Of a stretch of DNA of 64,000 nucleotides, positions 9,401 through 17,341 are shown piece by piece. Both the position numbers and the translations under genes were made by a program. Under the pieces are notes generated by a model. The model was not told the DNA's origin, searched no databases, and was given only the letters and a program-made list of their open reading frames with translations. How positions within the stretch are numbered: position 1 is the stretch's first letter; each line of letters starts with the position of its first letter. Source of the DNA: NCEH01 sp043195135 (lineage in GTDB: Bacteria; Pseudomonadota; Alphaproteobacteria; Rhizobiales; Xanthobacteraceae); assembly GCF_043195135.1 (NCBI RefSeq), contig NZ_JBAFWP010000011.1; one strand, given 5' to 3'.

Positions 9401-12400
9401 CCGGCTTGTTTGGCGCCATGGGGAACGCCACGATCTCCAATATCGGATTGCTCGGTGGCTCCGTGGTGGGACGGGGGCAAGTGGGTGGCATTGCGGGTTA
9501 CGCTGGCAACTCAAATCTTCTGCAAGTATATTCCAACGCCGCAATCTCCGGGTACAACTTTACTGGTGGACTTCTGGGAGAAAGCTGGATCGGAAGCATC
9601 GTCAATTCTTACGTGACGGGTTCGGTCTCTGCTCTCGGCTCCACAGGCGGGATTATAGGCTATGCGGAGGCAACCACACTTTCCGGCGTCTATGCGTCTG
9701 GCTACGTCTCCGGCGGTGTCGGAGGAGGGCTTATCGGTGTTTTTGGCTACTCCCCCACATTGATGAATGTCTACTGGGATAGTCAAACGACAGGACGCTC
9801 GACCAGTGTCGGCGGCGGCGTTACGCTTCCGGGCGGCACGGCGCTTACGACGGCCCAATTGCAGGGCACCTTGCCCGCGGGCTTCGACCCCACGGTTTGG
9901 GGCACGGGACCGGGATTGTATCCCTATCTGAAGGCATTCTACGGGGCGGGCGAGGTGCCCGTCGCCATTTCCGGCATGGCCTATACGGACAGCGGCACGA
10001 CGGCCTCCAAGGGCGCGGGCGTCACGGTCATGGCCGGCGGCACTCAGGTCGGGCGCGCGACCAGCGGCGCCAACGGTTATTATTACGTCTTGTCCGCGCC
10101 CGGCTTCACCGATCCCGGCACGGGCTTCCTCGCCTATACATCCTCGTCCGCCAGCTATGGCGGCGCCTCGTCGGGCCTGAATCTGTGGGGCAATACCCTG
10201 CGCGTCGCCACGGGCGCCACGACGAATTCCGCCATGCAAAACGCCCTCGCGGGGGCCTATGGCTCGAATACGGCCGTGGGCACGCTGCTGAGCGGGCTCG
10301 CCAATCTCGACGTCTCGGCCTCCGGAGCCTTCGCCGTGGATACGGCCGTCACTCGCACCGGCACCGTTGGCATCGCCGCGGGCGGCGATCTCGAGGTCGC
10401 GACGACGGGCACCGTCCAGGGCGGAGGCAATGTCACCTTGTCCGGCAGCCACTTCGTCAACCTGCGTGGCGCGGATGCGGTGGCAAGCACCGGCGGGCGC
10501 TGGCTGGTCTATCTGCCGGGCTCCACAGGCAATACCTACGGCGACCTCGACAGTGCCAATTACGCGGTCTGGAACCGGACGCTGGCGGACGGGGCGGTGG
10601 CGCAGAGCGGCAATCGCTATGTCTTCGCCGTCCAGCCCACAGTGACCATCACGGCGGATGCGGCAACCAAGACCTATGGCGATGCCGTGGCCCCCACGGC
10701 CTACACGCTGTCCGGCGAAACGGCCGGGGTGGCCGGCGCCTATCTCGGCATCGACAGCGGCGCCTTCACCGCCGGCCCGACCCTCGCCAGCACCGGCGGT
10801 GCCGCAGGAGCCGATGTCGGCGGCTACACCATCACCGCCTCGGGCGCCACCACGGACCTGGGCTTCGCCATCACCTATGGCGCCGGCACCCTGACGGTCG
10901 ATCCGGCCACGCTCATCGTTACGGCGGACGATGGCACCCTGGTCTATGGAGATCCGGTGCCGACGCTGGGCTACGGCGCCTCGGGCTGGAAGAACGGCCA
11001 GACGGACAGCTTGCTGACCGGCGTCAGCGTGACCACGGACGCGACCTCCACCTCCGACGTGGGAACGAGCTACACCACCAGCGCTTCCGGAGGCACCCTT
11101 TCCGGCGCCGCCACGGGGAATTATGTCTTCTCCTACGTGGGCGGCAGCCTCTCCGTGACGGCCCGCCCCCTGACCATCGCCGCCGACGGCCAGAGCATGG
11201 TCTATGGCGATACGGTGCCGGGGCTGACCTATGTGATCGGCGGCGGCGGGTTGGTGAACGGCGACATGCTCTCCGGCGCGCTGGCCACAACAGCGTCTTC
11301 CACGACGGGCGTCGGCCTCTACGGCATCACGCAAGGCACGCTGGCTGCGTCACCAAATTATGCGCTGACCTATACCGGGGCAAACGTCTCCGTGACAGCC
11401 CGCCCCCTGACCATCACCGCCGATGGCCAGAGCATGGTCTATGGCGATACGGTGCCGGGGCTGACCTATGTGATCGGCGGCGGGTTGGTGAACGGCGACA
11501 TGCTCACCGGCGCGCTGGCCACAACCGCCTCCTCCACGACCGGCGTCGGCCTCTACGGCATCACGCAAGGCACGCTGGCTGCGTCAGCAAATTATGCGCT
11601 GAGCTATACCGGGGCGAACGTTTCGGTGACGGCCCGCCCCCTGACCATCACCGCCGATGGCCAGAGCATGGTGTATGGCGAAACGGTGCCGGGGCTGACC
11701 TATGTGATCGACGGCGGCGGGTTGGTGAACGGGGATATGCTCACAGGCGCGCTGGCCACGACGGCATCTTCCACGACGGGCGTCGGCCTCTACGCCATCA
11801 CGCAAGGCACGCTGGGGGCCTCGGCCAATTATAGTCTGGGCTATAACGGGGCGAACGTTTCGGTGACGGCCCGCCCCCTGACCATCACCGCCGACGGCCA
11901 GAGCATGGTCTATGGCGAAACAGTGCCGGGGCTGAGCTATGTGATCGGCGGCGCAGGCCTCGCGAACGGGGATATGCTCACCGGCGCGCTGGCCACGACG
12001 GCATCTTCCACGACGGGCGTCGGCCTCTACGGCATCACGCAGGGCAGCCTCGCAGCCTCGGCCAATTATAGCCTGACCTATACCGGGGCGAACGTTTCGG
12101 TGACGGCCCGCCCCCTGACCATCACCGCCGACGGCCAGAGCATGGTGTATGGCGAAACGGTGCCGGGGCTGAGCTATGTAATCGGCGGCGCTGGCCTGGT
12201 GAACGGCGACATGCTCTCCGGCGCGCTGGTCACATCCGCCTCGTCCACGACGGGCATCGGCCTCTATGGCATCACGCAAGGCAGCCTCACAGCCTCGGCC
12301 AATTATGGCCTGACCTATACGGGCGCAAACCTCTCCATCACGCCGCGCCCGCTTTCGGTGACGGCAGATAACCAGAGCATGGTCTATGGCAACGCCGCGC

Positions 12401-13035
12401 CGGCGCTGACATATGTCGTCGGCGGCGCGGGCTTGGTAAATGGCGATACGCTGACCGGCGCGCTGGCGACGAGCGCCGCGTCCACGTCCGACGTGGGCAC
12501 CTACGTCATCGAACAGGGTGCGCTCGCCGCCTCGTCCAACTATGCGGTCGGCTATGGGGCGGGGGTGGTCAGCGTGATACCGCGGGCGATCGCGGTGGCC
12601 GCCATCAATCAGCAGCGACCGGTGGGGACTGCCAATCCGGTCTTCACCTACACCCTCGGGGGCCTTGGCCTGGTGAATGCCGACGCGCTCTCGGGCGCGC
12701 TTGCGAGCCCGGCAGATGCGCGTTCGGCAATGGGGCAATATCCGATCCTTCAGGGAACGCTCGCCGCCACGGCCAATTATGCGCTGGCCTATTTGCCCGG
12801 CGTGCTGACAATCATCGGCGATAACCAACCCGGCGCGACCACCTTCGTGGAGACAACCGCGCCGGACCAGTTCATCGCAACCCTCGACACCAAAGATCTC
12901 GTCTCCCTCCTGTACCAACCTGCCTCGCCGCCCGTCGTCGCCCAATGCGGCGCCTCGTCGGGCGACCCGTGCGGGCTTCTGCCCACCGCCGCCAACTTGC
13001 CCAGCGGCCGCTGGCTGAGCTTCCGGAGCCAGTGA
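6460..13035 (+). CDS. TpsA exoprotein: haemagglutinin-like secretion domain, GLUG and YDG-type repeats
   Basis: This is a 2191-residue secreted surface protein of a two-partner system. Residues 1-46 form a signal peptide ending VLAQA. Residues about 47-170 form the haemagglutinin activity (TPS) domain with the diagnostic YLVNPNGITVGPGGQV near residue 125, which TpsB recognises in the periplasm. A beta-helical region follows. Residues about 610-860 and 950-1110 contain GLUG-type VGGLVG/VGGLLG repeats, each ending in YWD. From about residue 1390 come YDG-type modules; five at 11161-12342 are nearly identical. The only two cysteines are C2163 and C2171 near the C-terminus. The start is the first ATG in frame, and its ribosome-binding site is weak. 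An adhesin or biofilm role is likely; the ligand is unknown. Confidence 0.9.
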   Translation: MGAGMAGLMGGAGANVPHQSVLSRRAIALLSGSALVFASGPVLAQALPTGGSVSSGQAAISSSSGSSMLITQGSRTAIINWGSFSIGAGNSVRFENGAGATLNRVTGLSRSQIDGVLSATGSVYLVNPNGITVGPGGQVTTGGSFVASTHDVSDAAFHAGGAMTFRGSSKASVINYGTIGALGGDVALIARKVENAGTITAPNGTVGLAAGYEVLVRDAALSDGKFVVKVGGAHTEAKTSGVIKAAEVELKANGGNVYALAGNTHSLTKATGVASKGGRIFLTAGAGGTVTATQKMVARSTPTGGRAKGGEIRVSGGKVTIAGKLDARGEGDKGGTIVATAREIELAAGADLDVSGSAGGLVLVGGDYQGGKDAATKYLSETVANAETVTVAPGARIRADGTQGAGGQVVVWSDSHTSFQGSLSATGAGTAAGGDAEVSGKAVLDFRGTADLRSEGGSFGTLLLDPYDLTISAGTSSGMSGFDAGADNSILNVTTLTAALAGANVVVTTGSNGSQAGNITVATPIAWSANSVLTLTAADSILINADITATGATAGVALNFGGNYSLNNGARVTLSGASASFTTNGSAYTLIHDATGLQAMGTSGLYALGNDIDASATAGWNAGAGFAPIGTFTGTFTGLNHVIDGLTINRPSTDSVGLFGSATGVTISNVGLSNSRVTGRVGVGGLVGGLTGGLVRLAFSDGIISAQDNVGGLVGVVYDGGIVADSYTLGTVSGGTRVGGLVGLLNGTFSPVSISGSHSQASVAGTSQVGGLLGYALGSSSSAFVSNSYSVGSVTGSSNVGGLIGDARGSISNVYSTGRVSGSSSVGGLLGMGFASISNAYWDVDSSGTSNAVGAGSGTGITAIYRSSATPNAFAQATYAGFDFANTWYMIEGSTRPFLRSEYSTTITNAHQLQLMSMNLGASYTLGANIDLSVLQQPAQMWSSAGFSPVGSMATPFTGSLNGAGHTLADLYINRPSADYTGLFGAMGNATISNIGLLGGSVVGRGQVGGIAGYAGNSNLLQVYSNAAISGYNFTGGLLGESWIGSIVNSYVTGSVSALGSTGGIIGYAEATTLSGVYASGYVSGGVGGGLIGVFGYSPTLMNVYWDSQTTGRSTSVGGGVTLPGGTALTTAQLQGTLPAGFDPTVWGTGPGLYPYLKAFYGAGEVPVAISGMAYTDSGTTASKGAGVTVMAGGTQVGRATSGANGYYYVLSAPGFTDPGTGFLAYTSSSASYGGASSGLNLWGNTLRVATGATTNSAMQNALAGAYGSNTAVGTLLSGLANLDVSASGAFAVDTAVTRTGTVGIAAGGDLEVATTGTVQGGGNVTLSGSHFVNLRGADAVASTGGRWLVYLPGSTGNTYGDLDSANYAVWNRTLADGAVAQSGNRYVFAVQPTVTITADAATKTYGDAVAPTAYTLSGETAGVAGAYLGIDSGAFTAGPTLASTGGAAGADVGGYTITASGATTDLGFAITYGAGTLTVDPATLIVTADDGTLVYGDPVPTLGYGASGWKNGQTDSLLTGVSVTTDATSTSDVGTSYTTSASGGTLSGAATGNYVFSYVGGSLSVTARPLTIAADGQSMVYGDTVPGLTYVIGGGGLVNGDMLSGALATTASSTTGVGLYGITQGTLAASPNYALTYTGANVSVTARPLTITADGQSMVYGDTVPGLTYVIGGGLVNGDMLTGALATTASSTTGVGLYGITQGTLAASANYALSYTGANVSVTARPLTITADGQSMVYGETVPGLTYVIDGGGLVNGDMLTGALATTASSTTGVGLYAITQGTLGASANYSLGYNGANVSVTARPLTITADGQSMVYGETVPGLSYVIGGAGLANGDMLTGALATTASSTTGVGLYGITQGSLAASANYSLTYTGANVSVTARPLTITADGQSMVYGETVPGLSYVIGGAGLVNGDMLSGALVTSASSTTGIGLYGITQGSLTASANYGLTYTGANLSITPRPLSVTADNQSMVYGNAAPALTYVVGGAGLVNGDTLTGALATSAASTSDVGTYVIEQGALAASSNYAVGYGAGVVSVIPRAIAVAAINQQRPVGTANPVFTYTLGGLGLVNADALSGALASPADARSAMGQYPILQGTLAATANYALAYLPGVLTIIGDNQPGATTFVETTAPDQFIATLDTKDLVSLLYQPASPPVVAQCGASSGDPCGLLPTAANLPSGRWLSFRSQ
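11161..12342 (+). repeat. five tandem ~237-bp repeats inside tpsA
   Basis: Units begin at 11161, 11398, 11632, 11869 and 12106, and the block ends at 12342. Lengths are 237, 234, 237, 237 and 237 bp, always a multiple of three. Each encodes one 78-79-residue module containing GQSMVYG, GLVNGDML or a close variant, and NY near its end. More diverged units flank the block on both sides. The high nucleotide identity suggests recent duplication or conversion, and copy number could vary between strains. Confidence 0.9.
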
Positions 13036-13039
13036 CGAG

Positions 13040-14848
13040 ATGCCCTTCTCCTGGCGCAACCTAACGATGCACGGCGCATTCCGCGTGACCGCCATGGGCG
13101 CCCTGCTGCTGCCGGCGCCTGCCTTGGCGCAGGTGATCGCCCCCATCGAGCGCAACCTCCCGCCCGTGATCTCCGGCCAGGGGCGCCTCGTGATCGGCCC
13201 TCAGGACCTGTCGGGGAGCCCGGACGACACGACGCTGGGCGTGCGGCTTTCGGGGCTGGCGCTGATCGGCGCCAAAGAGGCCGTGGTTGGGCGCGGCGGC
13301 CGCGGCATCCGCATCGGTGCCATTGGCGATATCTCCCATTCGGCCCTGGAACAGGCGCTCTTGCCTTTCATCGGCCGGCCCCTGTCGCGCAAGCTGATTG
13401 CGGACATCCAGGCCGCCATCGCCAAGGTCTATCGCGAGGCCGGCTATCCCTTCGTGTCGGTGACACTGCCGCCGCAAGAAGTCACATCCGGCGTGCTGAC
13501 GCTGCGCGTGGTGGAGTTCCGAACGGGCGCGGTGAAGGTGTCCGGCGCGGAAGCGGGCACGGACGCGGATCTCGCAGGCCGGGTCCGCGCGGCGCCGGGA
13601 CAACGCATCTCGGTGGACGCGCTCGATGAGGACCTCGCCTGGCTCAACCGCTATCCCTATCGCTCGGTGAACGGCGTGTTCGCGCCCGGCGACGACCTTG
13701 GCCTCAGTACACTGACCCTGGAGGTGACGCCGCAGAAGCCCTGGCAGGCGTTCGCCGGCTGGTCCAACACCGGCACCCATGCCACTGGGTTCGACCGCTA
13801 TTTCGCCGGCTTCGGTGCCGCATTGGTGGGCATGCCGCAGAGCTTCCTGTCGTATCAGGTCACCGGAAGCCCGAACTTCTGGAGCAACCCCAGCAGCGTC
13901 GGCACCGGTCCGGAGCAGCCGAGCTACTACAGCCAGGCGGGGCGGCTTGTGATCGCCACGGGCACGCGGCAGAGCATCGAGATCGTGCCCAATTACGTGG
14001 CCACGCGCCAGATTGTCCCCCTGAGCGACTTCACCTACGATAACGCCACGCTCGAAATCCCGGTCTATTATCGCATTGCCGTCTCCAATCTGCTGCCGAC
14101 CCTCTATGCCGGCGACCTTCTTCTGGGGGCCACCGGCAAGACCGTGTCGCGCACCAGCTATTTCGGGACAGCGGACATCGGCGGGGCGCAGGCGGACCTG
14201 TTCGAACTGGTGGCCGGCTGGTCGGTGTCGCGCGCCGACCCCTATGGCACCACCAGCCTGGAGCTGAAGCTGGTGGGCAACCCCGGCGGGGTGATCGGCG
14301 GCAATGACGGACCACAATGGAGCATCTATAGCGGCGGCCGGGTCACGGACATCACCTATGCCTACGGCCAGGCGGACCTGGCACGGGTGACGCGGCTGTC
14401 CGGAGGCTTCAACTGGGTCAGCCAGATCACGGGTCTTGCGGCGGGCCAGCCGCTGCCGGACACCGAGCAACTGAGCCTCGGCGGGTTCTATGCGACGCGC
14501 GCCTACACACTGGACGACGGAACGGTGGATACCGGCCTTGTCTGGCGCAACGAACTGCGCACCCCCACTTTCGAGCTGCTGCCCGCGCTCGGCGTCGGGG
14601 GCATGAGCGATCAGGTCTCGCCTTATGCGTTCCTCGATGCCGGCTGGGGCCGCACCTACGGCTATGAGGGCCTGCTCGGTCCCGTGGGACGTCAGGACTA
14701 TTCGCTGGCGGGGCTCGGCGCCGGCGTCGACTACACTCTCGGCCGAAACTTCACCGTGAGCCTTGTGGCCGGCATCGCGCTTACTGACGCCATCTACACG
14801 CGAGCCGGGGATGCCAACGTGCAAGCGCGGGTCTATGTGAGCTACTGA
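13040..14848 (+). CDS. TpsB outer-membrane transporter, ShlB/FhaC family
   Basis: This is a 602-residue outer-membrane pore that exports the upstream TpsA. It has a signal peptide ending ALAQ near residue 30 and a proline-containing linker. The POTRA domains (about residues 80-230) include IAKVYREAGYPFVSVTLPPQ and the preceding GRPLSRKLIADIQ. The remaining ~370 residues form an alternating-pattern beta-barrel ending VQARVYVSY, with the terminal aromatic residue expected of an outer-membrane protein. The start codon lies 4 bp after the tpsA stop, so the two are translationally coupled. It is intact and of normal family length (about 550-600). Confidence 0.93.
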   Translation: MPFSWRNLTMHGAFRVTAMGALLLPAPALAQVIAPIERNLPPVISGQGRLVIGPQDLSGSPDDTTLGVRLSGLALIGAKEAVVGRGGRGIRIGAIGDISHSALEQALLPFIGRPLSRKLIADIQAAIAKVYREAGYPFVSVTLPPQEVTSGVLTLRVVEFRTGAVKVSGAEAGTDADLAGRVRAAPGQRISVDALDEDLAWLNRYPYRSVNGVFAPGDDLGLSTLTLEVTPQKPWQAFAGWSNTGTHATGFDRYFAGFGAALVGMPQSFLSYQVTGSPNFWSNPSSVGTGPEQPSYYSQAGRLVIATGTRQSIEIVPNYVATRQIVPLSDFTYDNATLEIPVYYRIAVSNLLPTLYAGDLLLGATGKTVSRTSYFGTADIGGAQADLFELVAGWSVSRADPYGTTSLELKLVGNPGGVIGGNDGPQWSIYSGGRVTDITYAYGQADLARVTRLSGGFNWVSQITGLAAGQPLPDTEQLSLGGFYATRAYTLDDGTVDTGLVWRNELRTPTFELLPALGVGGMSDQVSPYAFLDAGWGRTYGYEGLLGPVGRQDYSLAGLGAGVDYTLGRNFTVSLVAGIALTDAIYTRAGDANVQARVYVSY

Positions 14849-15352
14849 GCGGAGCGATCGCGTCAGGCCCAAAGGGGCCGCCGGGAACGCCTAACCCGCC
14901 ATGCGCTCACGATAGGCGAAAGCAGGGGTGCGGCGCCTTCTGGCGAAAACGCAGGGCTCAGCCCCTCGGGCGTGCCCTCAACCGGCACCAACCCCGCCCG
15001 ATCAGCCGATCCGCTTGCGCGCGCCATGAACGGCAGCTGCGGGCGAATTGCGTCCGGCTGCGCCGGTCGGCGCGGGCGAAATGGTCGCGCGCGCCGCGGC
15101 CCGGAGGGCACGGTTCCCACGCAAACCGGCGCGAAGGGAAAATAGGTCAAGCTTTTTCACTTTTCCTGCCCCGCAAGCTCAGCTAATCGAAGCATGGGGT
15201 GTGCCGTCTTTCCACGGCACGCGGGACGGAAACGGGGAGAGCGGCGGACAGGGCCTGTTGCGCGCGGCACATGCGGCTGAAGCGCAATGTTAACCCCGGC
15301 TTGCCAGTCTCTGCCCGCGAAGCTCCTTGGGGGCGCGAAGAAAGAGGCCGGC
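14849..15352. other. gene-free segment containing the right island boundary
   Basis: These 504 bp lie between tpsB and the L,D-transpeptidase gene. The direct repeat at 14975-14990 divides the segment into island (left) and resumed core chromosome (right). No credible coding frame is present. The 15150-15340 part probably holds the promoter for the transpeptidase gene. Confidence 0.5.
14975..14990 (+). repeat. attR-like copy of the tRNA-Thr 3' end
   Basis: The perfect 16-bp copy of CCCTCAACCGGCACCA lies 127 bp after the tpsB stop. No tRNA body precedes it, so it is a freestanding fragment of the tRNA end, as expected at the distal end of a tRNA-inserted element. Confidence 0.75.
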
Positions 15353-15994
15353 ATGATGCCCAAACTGTTCAAGACCCTGGCGCTGACCACCCTGCTTCAG
15401 GTCGGCGCCTTCGCGTTCGGTTCCTATGCCATGGCGCAGTCCACGCCGGTGCCGCAGCGCGGCGTTCCGGGCGCGACGCTCGATATCGGCGACCAGCCGG
15501 GCCTCGTCCCGCCCGCGGACGACGAGGTCAACATGGACCCGGCCTACAAGCGCCAGCCGGTCTATTTCCGCACCACCGAGCCGCCGGGCACCATCATCAT
15601 CAGCACCGACGACAAGTTCCTGTATCTGGTGGAAGGCAACAACCGCGCGCTGCGCTACGGCATCGGCGTCGGCCGCGACGGCTTCACCTGGAAGGGCCTC
15701 GTCACCGTGGTGCGCAAGGCCGAATGGCCCGATTGGACGCCTCCGGCCGAAATGATCCAGCGCCAGCCCTATCTGCCGCGCTTCATGGCCGGCGGCCCGG
15801 GCAATCCCATGGGCGCGCGCGCGCTCTATCTCGGCGGCACGGTCTACCGCATCCACGGCACCAACCAGCCCGATACCATCGGCTATGCGGTGTCCTCCGG
15901 CTGCTTCCGTCTGGTGAACAGCGAGATCATCGACCTCTACACCCGCGTTCCCGTGGGCACGAAGGTTATCGTGCGCCAGGCGGTCACGCTCTGA
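15353..15994 (+). CDS. L,D-transpeptidase (YkuD family), secreted
   Basis: This is a periplasmic enzyme that forms 3-3 peptidoglycan cross-links or attaches proteins to the wall. The 213-residue protein has a signal peptide (residues 1-29, ending AMA). The catalytic domain spans about residues 75-211. It has the YkuD active site HGT at 168-170 and SSGCFRL with the nucleophile Cys184. The ATG at 15353 is preceded by AAGAAAGAGG, and an adjacent second ATG (15356) could also be used. It is a single-gene unit followed by a strong hairpin. Rhizobiales carry many such paralogues, so its individual role is not deducible. Confidence 0.9.
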   Translation: MMPKLFKTLALTTLLQVGAFAFGSYAMAQSTPVPQRGVPGATLDIGDQPGLVPPADDEVNMDPAYKRQPVYFRTTEPPGTIIISTDDKFLYLVEGNNRALRYGIGVGRDGFTWKGLVTVVRKAEWPDWTPPAEMIQRQPYLPRFMAGGPGNPMGARALYLGGTVYRIHGTNQPDTIGYAVSSGCFRLVNSEIIDLYTRVPVGTKVIVRQAVTL

Positions 15995-16021
15995 TCCACG
16001 GCACCGCGCGTGCCGCAGCGA

Positions 16022-16046
16022 CGGCCGCCGCACCCCGCGGCGGCCG
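16022..16046 (+). terminator. intrinsic-terminator-like hairpin after the L,D-transpeptidase
   Basis: The perfect 10-bp arms CGGCCGCCGC and GCGGCGGCCG with a 5-nt loop are followed by the pyrimidine run CTTCTTCCTTCC. It lies 27 bp after the stop codon. Confidence 0.6.
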
Positions 16047-16082
16047 CTTCTTCCTTCCAATCACCTCAATGGGGCGGGATTC

Positions 16083-17096
16083 ATGAAGACACTCCTGGCG
16101 TTGCTGACCGGCGCCGTCGTGGCGCTGTCGGCGCACGGCGCGAGCGCGCAGACGCTCAAGGCGGTCAAAGATCGCGGCGAGCTGGTGTGCGGCGTCAGCC
16201 GCGGCCTGCCCGGCTTCTCCAATCCGGATGCGACCGGCAAATGGACCGGCTTCGACGTTGATTTGTGCCGCGGCATCGCCGCCGCCGTGCTGAACGATTC
16301 CTCCAAGGTGAAGTTCGTGCCGCTGAACGCCGAGGAGCGCTTCACCGCGCTCAAGGACGGCAAGGTGGACGTGCTCTCGCGCAATTCCACCTGGACCTTG
16401 CAGCGCGAAGGCGAACTCGGCCTGCTGTTCGGCCCGATCACCTATTATGACGGCCAGGGCTTCATGGTGCGCTCGGCCCGCAAGATCACCTCGGCGGTGG
16501 AACTGGACAATTCCAAGGTCTGCGTCCAGGCCGGCACCACCGGCGCCGGCTATGCGACCGACTATTTCGCCGCGAACAACATGAAGCTCGAGCTGATCTC
16601 CCTGCCCTCCTCCGACGAGGTCGTGAAGGCCTATGAGAGCGGCAAGTGCGACACCATCACCACCGACGTATCGCAGCTCTATTCGCTGCGCCTCGTGATG
16701 GCCAAGCCCGGCGACCATATCGTCCTGCCCGACGTGATCTCCAAGGAGCCCCTCGGCCCCGTGGTGCGCCAGGGCGACGACCAGTGGTTCAACGTGGTCA
16801 AGTGGACCCACTATGCGATGCTGAACGCCGAGGAACTGGGCGTGAACAGCGGCAATCTCGACCAGGCGCTGAAGTCCGAGAAGCCGGACGTGAAGCGCCT
16901 CGTGGGCACCGACGGAAACTACGGCGAGCAGATCGGCCTCACCAAGGATTTCGCGGTGCGCATCGTCAAGGCGGTCGGCAATTACGGCGAAGTGTTCGAA
17001 CGCAACGTGGGCGCCGGCTCCAAGCTCGGCATTCCGCGCGGCATCAACCAGCTCTGGAGCACCGGCGGCATCCAATACGCCCCGCCGGTACGCTGA
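16083..17096 (+). CDS. AapJ-like general L-amino-acid ABC transporter binding protein
   Basis: This is a 337-residue periplasmic binding protein of family SBP_bac_3. It has a signal peptide (1-22, ending ASAQ), then LKAVKDRGELVCGV and GFSNPDATGKWTGFDVDLCRGIAAAV, the standard opening of the AapJ/BztA group that binds a broad range of L-amino acids. Residues near RNSTWTLQRE and AGTTGAGYATDYF fit the ligand-binding lobes. No AapQ, AapM or AapP gene is adjacent: it is flanked by hairpins and then nadK. It therefore either works with permeases encoded elsewhere or is a spare paralogue. The family assignment is firm; the individual ligand is not. Confidence 0.9.
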   Translation: MKTLLALLTGAVVALSAHGASAQTLKAVKDRGELVCGVSRGLPGFSNPDATGKWTGFDVDLCRGIAAAVLNDSSKVKFVPLNAEERFTALKDGKVDVLSRNSTWTLQREGELGLLFGPITYYDGQGFMVRSARKITSAVELDNSKVCVQAGTTGAGYATDYFAANNMKLELISLPSSDEVVKAYESGKCDTITTDVSQLYSLRLVMAKPGDHIVLPDVISKEPLGPVVRQGDDQWFNVVKWTHYAMLNAEELGVNSGNLDQALKSEKPDVKRLVGTDGNYGEQIGLTKDFAVRIVKAVGNYGEVFERNVGAGSKLGIPRGINQLWSTGGIQYAPPVR

Positions 17097-17113
17097 GCCT
17101 TCCGAAAACCGCT

Positions 17114-17141
17114 CCGCCGCTCGCTCGACCCTGAGCGGCGG
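17114..17141 (+). terminator. hairpin after the amino-acid binding protein
   Basis: The perfect 9-bp arms CCGCCGCTC and GAGCGGCGG with a 10-nt loop lie 17 bp after the stop. There is no U-tract, so it is terminator-like only. Confidence 0.45.
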
Positions 17142-17341
17142 GGCGCCCTTACGTCAACGATGGGAAATGCCCGGCCTGCGTCCGCATTCGCCCGAGCGCC
17201 CCTGATCCGGTGGCGCGAAGCTTGTGACGCGAAGGGACCCGCACGGGTCCAGCCCGCCTCGACAAGCGCGGCGCGGGCCGATACGAAAGGCGCGGGTGCT
17301 GTGCCGGCACCGCAAGAAGGGGTCGCCGCGCGACCGTCCGC

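Larger units (their letters stand above)
5138..14990. mobile_element. putative tRNA-Thr-inserted genomic island carrying a two-partner secretion locus
   Basis: The element is bounded by a perfect 16-bp direct repeat (CCCTCAACCGGCACCA), once as the tRNA-Thr 3' end (5138-5153) and once free at 14975-14990. Both copies lie on the same strand, as expected for attL/attR of tyrosine-recombinase insertion into a tRNA gene. The contents are a LuxR-type regulator, tpsA and tpsB. No integrase is recognisable, so the element is probably degraded or was mobilised in trans. The first 1.2 kb is visibly less GC-rich than the neighbourhood. The repeat is seen directly; the island status is inference. Confidence 0.7.

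Noticed and set aside
11584..14872. long minus-strand frames opposite tpsA and tpsB
   Set aside because: Their repeats merely mirror the tpsA repeats, and they lack signal peptides or domains.
14960..14990. second tRNA gene ending at 14990
   Set aside because: Only the terminal 16 bases match. There is no D-arm or anticodon arm upstream, so it is an att-like fragment.
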